A stretch of DNA of 64,000 bases from Streptomyces sp. NBC_00414 (GCF_036038375.1 NZ_CP107935.1:6572001-6636000), one strand, 5' to 3'; shown: positions 16,492 to 27,427, counted from the stretch's first letter. Program-made: numbers and translations. The notes: generated from the sequence alone by a model not told the origin.

Positions 16492-17511
16492 ATGGCCGAG
16501 TCCGCGGAGTCCAGTGCGTTCGACCTCATCACCATGGGGCGGATCGGCGTGGACCTCTACCCGCTGCAGACCGGGGTGCCGCTCCCGCAGGTGACGTCCT
16601 TCGGGAAGTTCCTCGGCGGCTCGGCCACCAACGTGGCGGTCGCGGCGGCCCGGCTCGGACGGCGTACGGCCGTGGTGACGCGGACCGGGGACGACCCCTT
16701 CGGCACGTATCTGCACGAGGCGCTGCGGGACTTCGGGGTCGACGACCGCTGGGTGACGCCGGTCCCCGGGCTGCCCACACCGGTCACCTTCTGCGAGGTG
16801 TTCCCGCCGGACGACTTCCCGCTGTACTTCTACCGGCAGCCGAAGGCGCCCGACCTGGAGATCGACGCCCACGAACTGGACCTGGACGCCATCCGCGACG
16901 CCCGGATCCTCTGGGTCACGGGTACGGGCCTGTGCGAGGAGCCCAGCCGCACGGCGACCCTCGCGGCGCTGGCCCACCGCGCCAAGTCGGGCACGACGGT
17001 CTTCGACCTGGACTCGCGGCCGGTCTTCTGGAAGAACGCGGCAGGGAAGGCCGCCGCCGGGAAGGGTGCGACCCCGTCCGACCTCGCGGCCGCCGCCCGG
17101 CCCTTCTACGCCGAGGCCCTGCGTCACACCACGGTCGCCGTCGGCAACCTCGACGAGGTGGAGGTCGCGACGGGCCTGCGCGAACCGCACGCGGCGGCCC
17201 GCGCCCTCCTCGACGCGGGCGTGGAACTGGCCGTGGTCAAACAGGGCCCCAAGGGTGTCCTGGCCATGCACCGCGACGGGGACTTCGCGGGGGTCCCCCC
17301 ACTCCCGGTCACGGTCCTCAACGGCCTCGGCGCAGGTGACGCCTTCGGCGGCGCCCTCTGCCACGGCCTGCTCGCCGGCTGGGACCTGGAGCGCGTCATG
17401 CGCCACGCCAACGCCGCGGGCGCCATCGTCGCCTCCCGCCTGGAGTGCTCCTCCGCCATGCCGACGCTCCCCGAGGTCGAACAGGCCGTCGCCGCGGGGG
17501 CGGTGACGTGA
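16492..17511 (+). CDS. iolC: 5-dehydro-2-deoxygluconokinase (PfkB family)
   Basis: 339 residues from ATG 16492, with a GGAGGGA Shine-Dalgarno; the frame from 16366 is rejected. It phosphorylates 5-dehydro-2-deoxy-D-gluconate in myo-inositol breakdown. PfkB features are the N-terminal 'FGKFLGGSATNVAVAAARLG' and the C-terminal anion-hole/catalytic motif LNGLGAGDAFGG with Asp near residue 279. An iolB relic, iolD and mmsA follow, which supports the assignment over a generic sugar kinase. Confidence 0.88.
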   Translation: MAESAESSAFDLITMGRIGVDLYPLQTGVPLPQVTSFGKFLGGSATNVAVAAARLGRRTAVVTRTGDDPFGTYLHEALRDFGVDDRWVTPVPGLPTPVTFCEVFPPDDFPLYFYRQPKAPDLEIDAHELDLDAIRDARILWVTGTGLCEEPSRTATLAALAHRAKSGTTVFDLDSRPVFWKNAAGKAAAGKGATPSDLAAAARPFYAEALRHTTVAVGNLDEVEVATGLREPHAAARALLDAGVELAVVKQGPKGVLAMHRDGDFAGVPPLPVTVLNGLGAGDAFGGALCHGLLAGWDLERVMRHANAAGAIVASRLECSSAMPTLPEVEQAVAAGAVT

Positions 17512-17529
17512 AGGCGGACAAGAGCCGTA

Positions 17530-17763
17530 CGTGTGCCGGGCAGCGGTTGTACGGTGCGCACAGAGGGGAATAAAGAGGGCAAAGTGTTTGAACTCCTGGG
17601 CAGGGAGCGCGTGTTCGCCGAAGTCGCCGACTTCGCGTACGCCCCCGTCACGCCCGGGCACAGATCGCCTCCGGCGCGGAAGTCCGCTTCGCCCTGGCAG
17701 GAGCGAAGTGCGAGCGACGACTCCCCGCCCGCTACGGCTCCGCGCCGGAGGTCTTTGCCAGTC
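17530..17763 (+). pseudogene. iolB: iolB relic (5-deoxy-glucuronate isomerase), truncated and frameshifted
   Basis: No intact gene lies between iolC and iolD, but translation gives pieces of IolB. From about 17530 one frame reads 'GSGCTVRTEG', then 'FELLGRERVFAEVADFAYAP' up to about 17655. After one shift, a second frame continues with 'AQIASGAEVRFALAGAKCER', then RLPARYGSAPEV to about 17763. These match consecutive parts of the IolB N-terminal half as I remember it. About 55 N-terminal residues and roughly the C-terminal half (with the second cupin) are gone. The enzyme cannot be functional from here, so this step would need another iolB copy or is lost. Confidence 0.75.
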
Positions 17764-17972
17764 GGCCGTGCACGAGGCCGGGGGCGAGGGCATGCGCCCG
17801 GACGCGCATCCGGACGGGCATTCGTCCGTGTACTCGTCCGCGCACCAGGCCGTGCACGACGGATTGGCGGGCGGGCCGTAGAGACGTAGGGCCCGCTCAG
17901 ACGTATGACGTGGCGGATCAGCTTCCATCCGTGATTCCACCCGTGACACGTAGAGAGCACAGAGGGCTACCG

Positions 17973-19868
17973 ATGACAGAGCCGAGGTCAACGACGACAA
18001 GGCTGACGGTCGCACAGGCGCTGGTGCGGTTCCTCGCCGCCCAGTACACCGAGCGCGACGGCGTGCGGCGCCGCCTGATCGACTCCACCTGGGGCATCTT
18101 CGGCCACGGCAACGTCGCCGGGCTCGGCCAGGCGCTCGTCGAGTACGGCGACGACATGCCGTACCACCAGGGCCGCAACGAACAGTCCATGGTGCACGCC
18201 GCCGTCGGCTACGCGCGCCAGTGCGACCGCCTCTCGGCGCAGGCCGTCACCACGTCCGTCGGCCCCGGCGCCACCAACCTCGTCACGGGTGCCGCCCTCG
18301 CCACGATCAACCGTCTCCCGGTGCTCCTCCTGCCCGGTGACGTCTTCGCGACCCGCCCCGCCGACCCGGTCCTGCAGCAGCTCGAAGTCCCGTACGCGGG
18401 CGATGTGTCGGTCAACGACTGTCTGCGTCCGGTGTCGAGGTACTTCGACCGGATCACCCGCCCCGAGGCCCTGATCCCGGCCGTCCTCCAGGCGATGCGC
18501 GTGCTCGCCGATCCGCTCGACACGGGCGCCGTCACCCTCGCGCTCCCGCAGGACGTGCAGGCGGAGGCCTTCGACTGGCCCGACGAGTTCTTCGCCGAAC
18601 GCGTCTGGTCCGTACGCCGTCCGGCCGCCGACCCCGCGCAACTGGCCGCCGCCGTGCGGGCGATACGGGCCGCCGGGCGCCCCCTGCTCATAGCGGGCGG
18701 CGGGGTCCACCACAGCGGGGCCGAGGACGCGCTCAGGGAGTTCGCCGACCTGACCCGCATCCCGGTCGCCTCCACGCAGGCAGGCAAGGGCTCGCTCGTC
18801 TGGGACCACCCGGCGGACGTCGGCGGCATCGGGCACACCGGCACGGCCACCGCCTGCGAACTCGCCCGCACCGCCGACCTGGTGATCGGCGTCGGCACCC
18901 GCTACACCGACTTCACCACCGCCTCCGGCACCCTCTTCGCCGCCCGGGGGGTGCGCTTCCTGAACATCAACATCGCCTCCTTCGACGGCCACAAGATGGC
19001 CGGGCAGCCGCTGGTGGCCGACGCGCGCACGGCACTGGAGGCACTCACCGCGGCCCTCGCCCCGCACGGCCACCGCGCCGGACCCACGTACGTCACCGAG
19101 TACACCGACGACAAGGAGCGCTGGGAGCACCGCGTCGACGCGGCGTTCGAGGCGGCGGACCCCGACGTCCGGCCCACCCAGCCGCAGGTCCTCGGCGTCC
19201 TCGACGAACTGGTCACCGGCGAGGACATCGTCGTCAACGCGGCCGGCTCCCTCCCCGGCGACCTGCACAAACTCTGGCGCGCCCGGTCCCGCGACCAGTA
19301 CCACGTCGAGTACGGCTACTCCTGCATGGGCTACGAGATCCCGGCCGCGATCGGCGTCCGGATGGCGGCCCCGGACCGTCCCGTGTGGGCACTGGTCGGC
19401 GACGGCACGTACCTGATGATGCCCACCGAGATCGTCACCGCCGTCCAGGAGGGCATCGCGATCAAGGTGGTGATCCTGCAGAACCACGGTTACGCGTCCA
19501 TCGGCGGCCTCTCCGAGACGGTGGGCGGCGAACGGTTCGCCACCGCCTACCGCCACCGGTCCGAGGACGGCACGTACACGGGGCGCCCGCTGCCCGTCGA
19601 CCTGGCCGCCAACGCGGCGAGCCTGGGCATGCGGGTGCTGCGCGCCAAGACCGTGAGCGACCTGCGCGAGGCCCTCACCGAGGCGCGGGCCGCCGACACG
19701 CCCACATGTGTCTACGTGGAGACCGAAACGGCAGACACAGTGTCGGGCGCGCCTCCGGCCCAGGCCTGGTGGGATGTTCCTGTGGCCGAGACCGCGACCC
19801 GACCGTCGGCGGTCAAGGCGCGCGAGCTGTACGAACGGCTGGCCTCCACCCGGCGCCGCCATCTGTGA
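17973..19868 (+). CDS. iolD: 3D-(3,5/4)-trihydroxycyclohexane-1,2-dione acylhydrolase (ThDP enzyme)
   Basis: 631 residues from ATG 17973 with an AGAGG Shine-Dalgarno. The in-frame GTG at 17910 is less likely, because that extension is noise continuous with the iolB relic. It is a thiamine-diphosphate enzyme of inositol catabolism that opens the cyclohexane ring. Seen: 'GNVAGLGQALVEYGDDMPYH' near the start, the ThDP activation region 'RNEQSMVHAA', a central Rossmann domain ('AGGGVHHSGAED'), and the ThDP/Mg motif VGDGTYLMMPTE near 475, followed by 'NHGYASIG'. The stop overlaps the SD of mmsA, showing an operon. Confidence 0.92.
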   Translation: MTEPRSTTTRLTVAQALVRFLAAQYTERDGVRRRLIDSTWGIFGHGNVAGLGQALVEYGDDMPYHQGRNEQSMVHAAVGYARQCDRLSAQAVTTSVGPGATNLVTGAALATINRLPVLLLPGDVFATRPADPVLQQLEVPYAGDVSVNDCLRPVSRYFDRITRPEALIPAVLQAMRVLADPLDTGAVTLALPQDVQAEAFDWPDEFFAERVWSVRRPAADPAQLAAAVRAIRAAGRPLLIAGGGVHHSGAEDALREFADLTRIPVASTQAGKGSLVWDHPADVGGIGHTGTATACELARTADLVIGVGTRYTDFTTASGTLFAARGVRFLNINIASFDGHKMAGQPLVADARTALEALTAALAPHGHRAGPTYVTEYTDDKERWEHRVDAAFEAADPDVRPTQPQVLGVLDELVTGEDIVVNAAGSLPGDLHKLWRARSRDQYHVEYGYSCMGYEIPAAIGVRMAAPDRPVWALVGDGTYLMMPTEIVTAVQEGIAIKVVILQNHGYASIGGLSETVGGERFATAYRHRSEDGTYTGRPLPVDLAANAASLGMRVLRAKTVSDLREALTEARAADTPTCVYVETETADTVSGAPPAQAWWDVPVAETATRPSAVKARELYERLASTRRRHL

Positions 19869-19882
19869 AGGAGTTCTCAGGC

Positions 19883-21430
<1,548 letters not shown>

Positions 21431-21450
21431 GTCCGCCCGGCGCCTTCCAC

Positions 21451-21492
21451 CGACGGCCCGCCGTCCGCCTCCCCGGCGGCGGCGGGCCGTCG
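21451..21492 (+). terminator. Stem-loop terminator of the inositol operon
   Basis: Perfect 13-bp stem CGACGGCCCGCCG (21451-21463) with its complement at 21480-21492, 16-nt loop, 20 bp after the mmsA stop. Confidence 0.8.
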
Positions 21493-21650
21493 CCGTACCC
21501 CCCGGCCCCCCGCCCCCCCGACGTCCCGACGTCCGGACTCCGGAATCGGCCCGGTGAGTTTCGGGGCCCGCGCTGCGGTTCCCGCACGGACCGGATGACC
21601 GGGGTCACTTGCCCACCACTGCCATGAACGGCAGTTAACCCCCTCTTCAC

Positions 21651-21700
21651 CTACGGATTCCGTAGGCGAACGACCGTTGACGATTCGGATTCCGCAGGGT
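21651..21700. promoter_or_regulatory. Two operator-like sites three turns apart before the APC permease
   Basis: CTACGGATTCCGTAG (21651-21665) is a perfect 7-1-7 palindrome. Its core CGGATTCCG recurs at 21686-21694, exactly 32 bp downstream (about three helical turns). The rest of the 21431-21834 gap holds only the mmsA terminator. These sites could bind a regulator of the permease at 21835; none is encoded nearby. Confidence 0.5.
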
Positions 21701-21834
21701 TCGATGCGGCACGGGAGCACGCACCACACACCACCCATCACGCCGTCAGGCCGTCCCGCAGCCGCCGGAGGCGATACCGCTCCCGTCCGACATCACCGCC
21801 GCACACCGCCGCACGAGTCGATCGGAACCGCTCC

Positions 21835-23244
21835 ATGACCGACACGCTCCGCCCTGTCGACTCCGCCACCGTCCCCGGGGCGCCGGACAGCAGTCCCCGC
21901 GAGACCGGCCCCCGTACGCTCAAGCGTTCCATCGGCGTCGTCGGCGGCACCCTGCTCACGATCTCCTGCGTGACGCCGGCCTCCACGCTCTTCGTGGTCG
22001 TGCCCGACCTCTTCGCGTCCCTCGGTACGGCGACCGCGCTGACCGTCGCGATCGGCTCGCTGCTCTGTATCGCCGTGGCGTTCTGCTACTCGGAGCTGGG
22101 CACCCTCATCCCCAGCGCGGGCGGCGAGTACGCCATGGTGTCGACGATGGCCGGACGGCTCGCGGGCTGGCTGGTCTTCGTCCTGTCGATCCTCGTCGTC
22201 ATGATCGTCCCGCCGGTGATCGCGATGGGCACGGCGGACTACCTCGCGCCGGTCGTGCACCTCGACCCGTCCTGGGCGGGCGCGGGCGTGATGGTGCTCG
22301 CCACCCTCGCGGGCCTGCTCGACCTGCGGGCCAACGCCTGGATCACCGGGGTCTTCCTGGTCCTTGAGGTCATCGCCGCGGCCGTGGTGGCCGTCCTGGG
22401 CTTCGCGCACGCCGAGCGGGGCGCGGACAGCCTGGTGTCCATGGAAGTGGCCGGATCCGGCGGCCACCCGGACACCGTGACGGTGATGCTGGTCGTCTCC
22501 GGGCTCGCGATCGCCCTCTTCGTCACCCAGGGCTTCTCGACGGCCGTCTACCTCTCCGAGGAACTGGAGAACCCGCGCCGCAACGTGGCCCGTACGGTCC
22601 TGGCCACCCTCGCCATCTCCACGGTGATCATCCTCGTGCCGGTGGCCGCGATCACCGTGGGCGCCCCGGACCTGGCCGCGCTCACCGGCGGCGACATCGG
22701 CGGCATGGTCACCGCCTGGTCCAACTCGGCGGTCGGCACCTTCGTCAGCCTCTGCGTGGCCCTCGCCATCATCAACGCGGGCATCGTCATGGTCATCCAG
22801 AACTCCCGCGTACTGTTCGCCTCCGCCCGCGACAAGGCCTGGCCCGACCCCGTCAACAACGCCCTCTCCAAGCTCGGCCGCTTCGGCTCCCCGTGGGTGG
22901 CGACCCTCGCGGTGGGCGTCCCCGGAGCGGCGCTCTGCTTCGTGAACCTCGACACCCTGTACGGCATCACGGGCGTCTCCGTCACGAGCATGTACATCCT
23001 CGTCGCGGTCGCCGCCCTGCTCGCCCGCCGAGGCCCCCACGCCCACACGTCCGCCTGGCGCATGCCGTTGTGGCCGACGCTCCCGGTCCTCCTGATCGCG
23101 GTCCTGGCCTACGTCCTTACCATGCAGGACCCGACCTACCTGGCATGGACAGGCGGCATCACAGCAGCCGCAACCCTCTACTGGGCCTTCTACCTACACC
23201 CCCGCCGAACCACCCGCTGGCTGGTGACAATCCCCACGACTTAG
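21835..23244 (+). CDS. APC superfamily amino acid/amine permease
   Basis: A 469-residue membrane protein with about 12 hydrophobic segments. The TM1 region 'VVGGTLLTISCVTPASTLFV' has the unwound-helix pattern of the APC fold. Other family-like stretches are 'CYSELGTLIPSAGGEYAMVS' and 'GFSTAVYLSEELENPRRNVA'. It imports or exchanges amino acids or related amines; the substrate is unknown. It follows the inositol operon after a terminator and two operator-like sites, so it is probably a separate transcript. Its TAG stop overlaps the first base pairs of a repeat copy. Confidence 0.87.
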   Translation: MTDTLRPVDSATVPGAPDSSPRETGPRTLKRSIGVVGGTLLTISCVTPASTLFVVVPDLFASLGTATALTVAIGSLLCIAVAFCYSELGTLIPSAGGEYAMVSTMAGRLAGWLVFVLSILVVMIVPPVIAMGTADYLAPVVHLDPSWAGAGVMVLATLAGLLDLRANAWITGVFLVLEVIAAAVVAVLGFAHAERGADSLVSMEVAGSGGHPDTVTVMLVVSGLAIALFVTQGFSTAVYLSEELENPRRNVARTVLATLAISTVIILVPVAAITVGAPDLAALTGGDIGGMVTAWSNSAVGTFVSLCVALAIINAGIVMVIQNSRVLFASARDKAWPDPVNNALSKLGRFGSPWVATLAVGVPGAALCFVNLDTLYGITGVSVTSMYILVAVAALLARRGPHAHTSAWRMPLWPTLPVLLIAVLAYVLTMQDPTYLAWTGGITAAATLYWAFYLHPRRTTRWLVTIPTT

Positions 23245-23389
23245 GGGCGCGGGGAACGGCGCAATTCTTTCGCCTTTAGGGGCGCGGGGAACGGCGCAGT
23301 CTTTCGCCTCGCCTTTGGGGGCGCGGGGAACGGCGCAATCGGTTGCCTTCAGGGGGCGCAGCCCCCCCAGGGGCGCGGGGAACGGCGCG
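23243..23389. repeat. Four-copy array of the GC-rich gene-end repeat
   Basis: Plus-oriented copies start near 23243, 23279, 23317 and 23369, separated by T-rich spacers. The first begins inside the permease stop codon. The remaining gap to 23536 shows no gene. Confidence 0.9.
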
Positions 23390-23536
23390 ACCAGCCACGC
23401 GTACCCACCCCCCGCCGACACCCCCTCGCATACAGCGAACGCGGTACACGGGAAGACCCCCGTACTCCTACGGGATACCGCCCGCCTCCCCCCACCGACT
23501 GCACCCCCGCCCCGCAGGGCCCCGTACCGTTGAAGC

Positions 23537-26338
23537 ATGGATCTTCGAATGCCCGCAGCACCACGACGGTGGTTGCGAGGGCCGCGACGGTGGACCGCCG
23601 CGGCCCTCGTCGTCGTGCTCGCCGGTGCCGGGACATGGACAGCGGTCGCCTCCGACAAGGCACCCGCGGTACACCGCGCCGACCGGCTCCTCCCCACGGC
23701 GGCCGGAGTGAAAATCGACACGTCGTACTTCACCACCGGCTCCGAAGACGCCGGCCGCCGCCCCGCCGTCCTCCTGACACACGGCTTCGGCGGCAACAAG
23801 GAGGACGTACGCAAGCAGGCGGAGGACCTCGCCCGCGACGGCTACGCGGTACTGACCTGGTCGTCCCGCAGCTTCGGCAGATCCACGGGCAAGATCGGCC
23901 TGAACGACCCGAAGGGCGAGGTCGCCGACGTCTCCAAGCTCGTCGACTGGCTCGCGAAGCGCCCCGAGGTCGAGCTCGACAAGGCCGGCGACCCCCGGGT
24001 CGGTGTCGCCGGAGCCTCGTACGGCGGCGCGGTCTCGCTGCTCGCGGCGGGCTACGACCAGCGCGTGGACGCCATCGCCCCCGCGATCACGTACTGGAAC
24101 CTCGCGGACGCGCTGTTCCCGAACGGCGTCTTCAAGAAGCTCTGGGCCGGCATGTTCATCAACTCCGGCGGCGGCTGCGACAAGTTCGAGACCCAGCTCT
24201 GCGAGATGTACGAGCGGGTCGCGGAGTCCGGAGAGCCCGACGCGAAGGCCGTGAAGCTCCTGGAGGAGCGCAGCCCTTCCGCCGTCGGCGACCGCATCAA
24301 GGTCCCCACGCTCATCATGCAGGGCCAGACCGACTCCCTCTTCCCGCTCGGCCAGGCCGACAGGATCGCGAAGGCCATCAGGGCCAACGGCGCCCCGGTG
24401 GACGTCGACTGGATCGCCGGCGGCCACGACGGCGGCGACATGGAGACGGACCGCCTGCACGCGCGAGTGAACTCCTGGTTCGACCGCTACCTCAAGGACG
24501 ACGAGAAGGCCGACACGGGCCCCGCGTTCCGGGTCACCCGCACCGGCGGCATCGACTCGACCGACGGCGGCGCCCAGCTGCGGGGCGCCGACGCGGACAC
24601 CTACCCCGGGCTCACCGGCGACGACCGGAAGATCGCGCTGAGCGGACGCGAGCAGGAGTTCTCCAACCCCGCGGGCGCCAGCCCGCCCGGTATCTCCGCC
24701 CTCCCCGGTCTCGGCGGCGGCAGCCTCTCCCAGCTGTCCTCGCTCGGCGTCGGGGTGTCCCTCGACTTCCCCGGGCAGTTCGCGCGGTTCGACTCCGAGG
24801 CCGTGACCGAGGACCTGCGGATCACCGGCTCGCCCACCGCGACGGTGAACGTGAAGTCGACGACCGGCGAGGCCGTCCTCTTCGCCAAGGTGTACGACGT
24901 CGGCCCCGGCGGCAGGCAGCAGGTCCTGCCGTCCCAGCTGGTCACCCCCGTCCGGGTCGCGACCGGTGACAGCGGCAAGGACGTCCGCCTCACCCTGCCC
25001 GCCATCGACCACGAGGTGCAGGAGGGCCACCGGCTGCGCCTGGTCCTCGCCTCGACCGACCTCGGTTACGCGTCCCCGGTGGCTCCGGCGACGTACACGG
25101 TCTCCCTGAAGAGCGACCTCGCCGTGCCGACGGCGCCCGGTGTGACGACGGGGGCCACGGGGCTGCCCGCCTGGGTGTGGTGGCTGCCGATCGCCGGCGC
25201 GCTGACCGCGCTGGCCCTGCTGCTGACGGGCCGCCGCCGCACGACCGCGACGCCGCCCGACCCGGCGCTCGCCGAGGTCCCGCTCCAGATCACCGACCTG
25301 AGCAAGCGGTACGCGAAGTCGTCGGACCGCTATGCCGTACGGGACCTGTCGTTCCGCGTGGAGAAGGGCCAGGTCCTCGGCCTGCTCGGGCCGAACGGCG
25401 CGGGCAAGACGACCACACTGCGCATGCTCATGGGCCTCATCAAGCCCGACGGCGGCGAGATCCGGGTCTTCGGGCACGCGATCCGGCCGGGCGCGCCGGT
25501 CCTCTCCCGGGTCGGCGCCTTCGTGGAGGGCGCGGGCTTCCTCCCGCACCTCTCCGGCCGCGAGAACCTGGACCTGTACTGGCAGGCCACCGGACGCCCG
25601 TCCGAGGACGCCCACCTGGAGGAGGCGCTGGAGATCGCGGGCCTCGGAGACGCGCTGGCCCGCGCGGTCCGCACGTACTCCCAGGGCATGCGGCAGCGCC
25701 TGGCCATCGCGCAGGCCATGCTCGGCCTCCCGGACCTGCTGATCCTCGACGAACCGACGAACGGCCTCGACCCGCCCCAGATCCGCGAGATGCGCGAGGT
25801 CATGATCCGTTACGCCGCCGCCGGACGCACGGTCATCGTGTCCAGCCACCTCCTCGCAGAGGTCGAGCAGTCCTGCACGCATCTGGTCGTCATGGACCGG
25901 GGCCGACTGGTCCAGGCAGGACCGGTCCACGAGATCATCGGCTCCGGCGACACCCTCCTCGTCGGCCTCGCGGCCGACATCGCGGACCCGCTGGTCGAGA
26001 AGGTGGCGGCACTGCCGGGCGTCGACACGGCGATCCGGACGGACGACGGCCTGCTGATACGGCTGACTGCGAGGAGCGCGGCGGCCGTGGATCCCACGGC
26101 AGCCGAGGGTCCCGCGGCGATCGCGAACTCGGCGGGGATCGCGGACTCCACGGTGATCGCGGACTCGGCGGGAATCGAGAGCTCCGGGGTGGTCGAGAGC
26201 TCCGCGGCGATCGAGGATTCCGCGGCGGCCGCCCGGCTTCTCGTGGAGCTGGTCCGGCTGGAAGTACCGGTGGCCGCCCTCGGCCCCCACCGTCGCCTGG
26301 AGGACGCGTTCCTGACCCTGATCGGAGGCTCCGCGTGA
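23537..26338 (+). CDS. Fusion protein: alpha/beta hydrolase (S15-like) plus ABC transporter ATPase
   Basis: A 933-residue chimera. After an N-terminal membrane segment (about 19-37) comes an extracytoplasmic alpha/beta hydrolase with oxyanion THGFGG (81-86), nucleophile Ser161 in GASYGG, and a beta-sandwich like the X-Pro dipeptidyl-peptidase C-terminal domain (about 380-540). A second membrane helix (about 545-567) is followed by a full ABC ATPase: Walker A GPNGAGKT, signature YSQGMRQR, Walker B LLILDEPTNGLD. This predicts a secretion pump with a tethered outside hydrolase. A six-copy 18-bp minisatellite lies in the C-terminal tail. The permease gene overlaps at GTGA. Similar fusions occur in Streptomyces as I recall; the substrate is unknown. 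Confidence 0.85.
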   Translation: MDLRMPAAPRRWLRGPRRWTAAALVVVLAGAGTWTAVASDKAPAVHRADRLLPTAAGVKIDTSYFTTGSEDAGRRPAVLLTHGFGGNKEDVRKQAEDLARDGYAVLTWSSRSFGRSTGKIGLNDPKGEVADVSKLVDWLAKRPEVELDKAGDPRVGVAGASYGGAVSLLAAGYDQRVDAIAPAITYWNLADALFPNGVFKKLWAGMFINSGGGCDKFETQLCEMYERVAESGEPDAKAVKLLEERSPSAVGDRIKVPTLIMQGQTDSLFPLGQADRIAKAIRANGAPVDVDWIAGGHDGGDMETDRLHARVNSWFDRYLKDDEKADTGPAFRVTRTGGIDSTDGGAQLRGADADTYPGLTGDDRKIALSGREQEFSNPAGASPPGISALPGLGGGSLSQLSSLGVGVSLDFPGQFARFDSEAVTEDLRITGSPTATVNVKSTTGEAVLFAKVYDVGPGGRQQVLPSQLVTPVRVATGDSGKDVRLTLPAIDHEVQEGHRLRLVLASTDLGYASPVAPATYTVSLKSDLAVPTAPGVTTGATGLPAWVWWLPIAGALTALALLLTGRRRTTATPPDPALAEVPLQITDLSKRYAKSSDRYAVRDLSFRVEKGQVLGLLGPNGAGKTTTLRMLMGLIKPDGGEIRVFGHAIRPGAPVLSRVGAFVEGAGFLPHLSGRENLDLYWQATGRPSEDAHLEEALEIAGLGDALARAVRTYSQGMRQRLAIAQAMLGLPDLLILDEPTNGLDPPQIREMREVMIRYAAAGRTVIVSSHLLAEVEQSCTHLVVMDRGRLVQAGPVHEIIGSGDTLLVGLAADIADPLVEKVAALPGVDTAIRTDDGLLIRLTARSAAAVDPTAAEGPAAIANSAGIADSTVIADSAGIESSGVVESSAAIEDSAAAARLLVELVRLEVPVAALGPHRRLEDAFLTLIGGSA
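26120..26227 (+). repeat. In-frame 18-bp minisatellite, six copies
   Basis: Six consecutive 18-nt units with consensus ATCGCGGACTCCGCGGNG run from 26120 to 26227 without gaps. They encode six copies of a hexapeptide of the type IADSAG in the tail of the hydrolase-ABC fusion. Divergence increases toward the 3' units (IESSGV, VESSAA, IEDSAA). Confidence 0.85.
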
Positions 26339-27198
26339 GCACACTTGTAGAGCGTGCCGAAGTGGCGGACGGCTACCGCGCCGGGCGGACCCTGCCGCTG
26401 CGGGTCGAGCTGATGCGTCAGCTGAAGCGGCGCCGCACGCTGGTCATGGGAGCGGTCCTCGCCGCCCTGCCCTTCGTGCTGGCCGTGGCCTTCGCGATCG
26501 GCGGCCAGCCGGACGGCCGCGAGGGCCGGGTCACCCTCATGGACACGGCCACGGCCTCGGGCGCCAACTTCGCCGCGACGAACCTCTTCGTCTCCGCGGG
26601 CTTCCTGCTGGTCATCCCCGTGGCCCTGTTCTGCGGAGACACCATCGCCTCGGAGGCCAGCTGGTCCTCCCTGCGCTACCTCCTCGCGGCGCCCGTGCCC
26701 AGGGCCCGCCTCCTGTGGTCCAAGCTCGTGGTCGCGCTCGGCCTCAGCCTCGCCGCGATGGTGCTGCTGCCGGTCGTCGCACTGGTGGTGGGCTCGGTCG
26801 CGTACGGCTGGGGCCCGCTGGAGATCCCGACCGGCGGCTCCCTGTCCGCGGGCACGGCGGCCCAACGGCTGGTCGTGGTGATCGCGTTCATCTTCGCGTC
26901 CCAACTGGTCACGGCGGGGCTCGCGTTCTGGCTGTCGACGAAGACCGACGCCCCGCTGGGCGCGGTGGGAGGCGCGGTCGGTCTGACGATCGTGGGGAAC
27001 GTACTGGACGCGGTCACCGCCCTCGGCGACTGGCGCCACTTCCTGCCCGCGCACTGGCAGTTCGCCTGGGCCGACGCGGTACAGCCCAAGCCCGAGTGGG
27101 GCGGCATGATCCAGGGCACGGCGGTCTCCGTCACCTACGCGCTGGTGCTGTTCGCCCTGGCCTTCCGAGGCTTCGCCCGCAAGGACGTGGTGTCGTAA
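26335..27198 (+). CDS. ABC transporter permease
   Basis: 287 residues from GTG 26335, overlapping the preceding stop (GTGA), hence translational coupling. It has six predicted transmembrane helices of the ABC-2 type: the first after a basic 'LMRQLKRRRT', the others in 'FAATNLFVSAGFLLVIPVAL', 'LVVALGLSLAAMVLLPVVAL', 'LVVVIAFIFASQLVTAGLAF' and the C-terminal helix. It is the membrane partner of the ATPase domain fused to the hydrolase upstream. Downstream 27199-27427 contains short GAAGCTC-type direct repeats but no gene. Confidence 0.88.
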   Translation: MSTLVERAEVADGYRAGRTLPLRVELMRQLKRRRTLVMGAVLAALPFVLAVAFAIGGQPDGREGRVTLMDTATASGANFAATNLFVSAGFLLVIPVALFCGDTIASEASWSSLRYLLAAPVPRARLLWSKLVVALGLSLAAMVLLPVVALVVGSVAYGWGPLEIPTGGSLSAGTAAQRLVVVIAFIFASQLVTAGLAFWLSTKTDAPLGAVGGAVGLTIVGNVLDAVTALGDWRHFLPAHWQFAWADAVQPKPEWGGMIQGTAVSVTYALVLFALAFRGFARKDVVS

Positions 27199-27427
27199 CC
27201 CCTTCTGAAGCTCCGAAGCTCCGAAACTCTGATGCCTTGAAGCTCTGATGCCGCCGTACGGGCCCTCCGGACACCTTCAGGTCTCCGGAGGATCACCCAC
27301 CGGTCTCAACCGCCGCCCACCGTGGCCGCATCGAGATTCATCCGCAACGCCTTGGGCCGCTCCTTCCGCCCGCCTCGGCCGTCACAGTCACAGACGTCGG
27401 CTCACAGCGGTCACCGAGGGGGCACAC

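Noticed and set aside
17910..17972. Upstream GTG start for iolD
   Set aside because: The added 21 residues are continuous with the noise frame of the iolB relic; the ATG at 17973 has a better SD and matches the family start.
25177..26334. N-terminal extension of the ABC permease frame back to 25177
   Set aside because: That part is the shifted-frame shadow of the ATPase domain; the true start is the GTG overlapping the previous stop.
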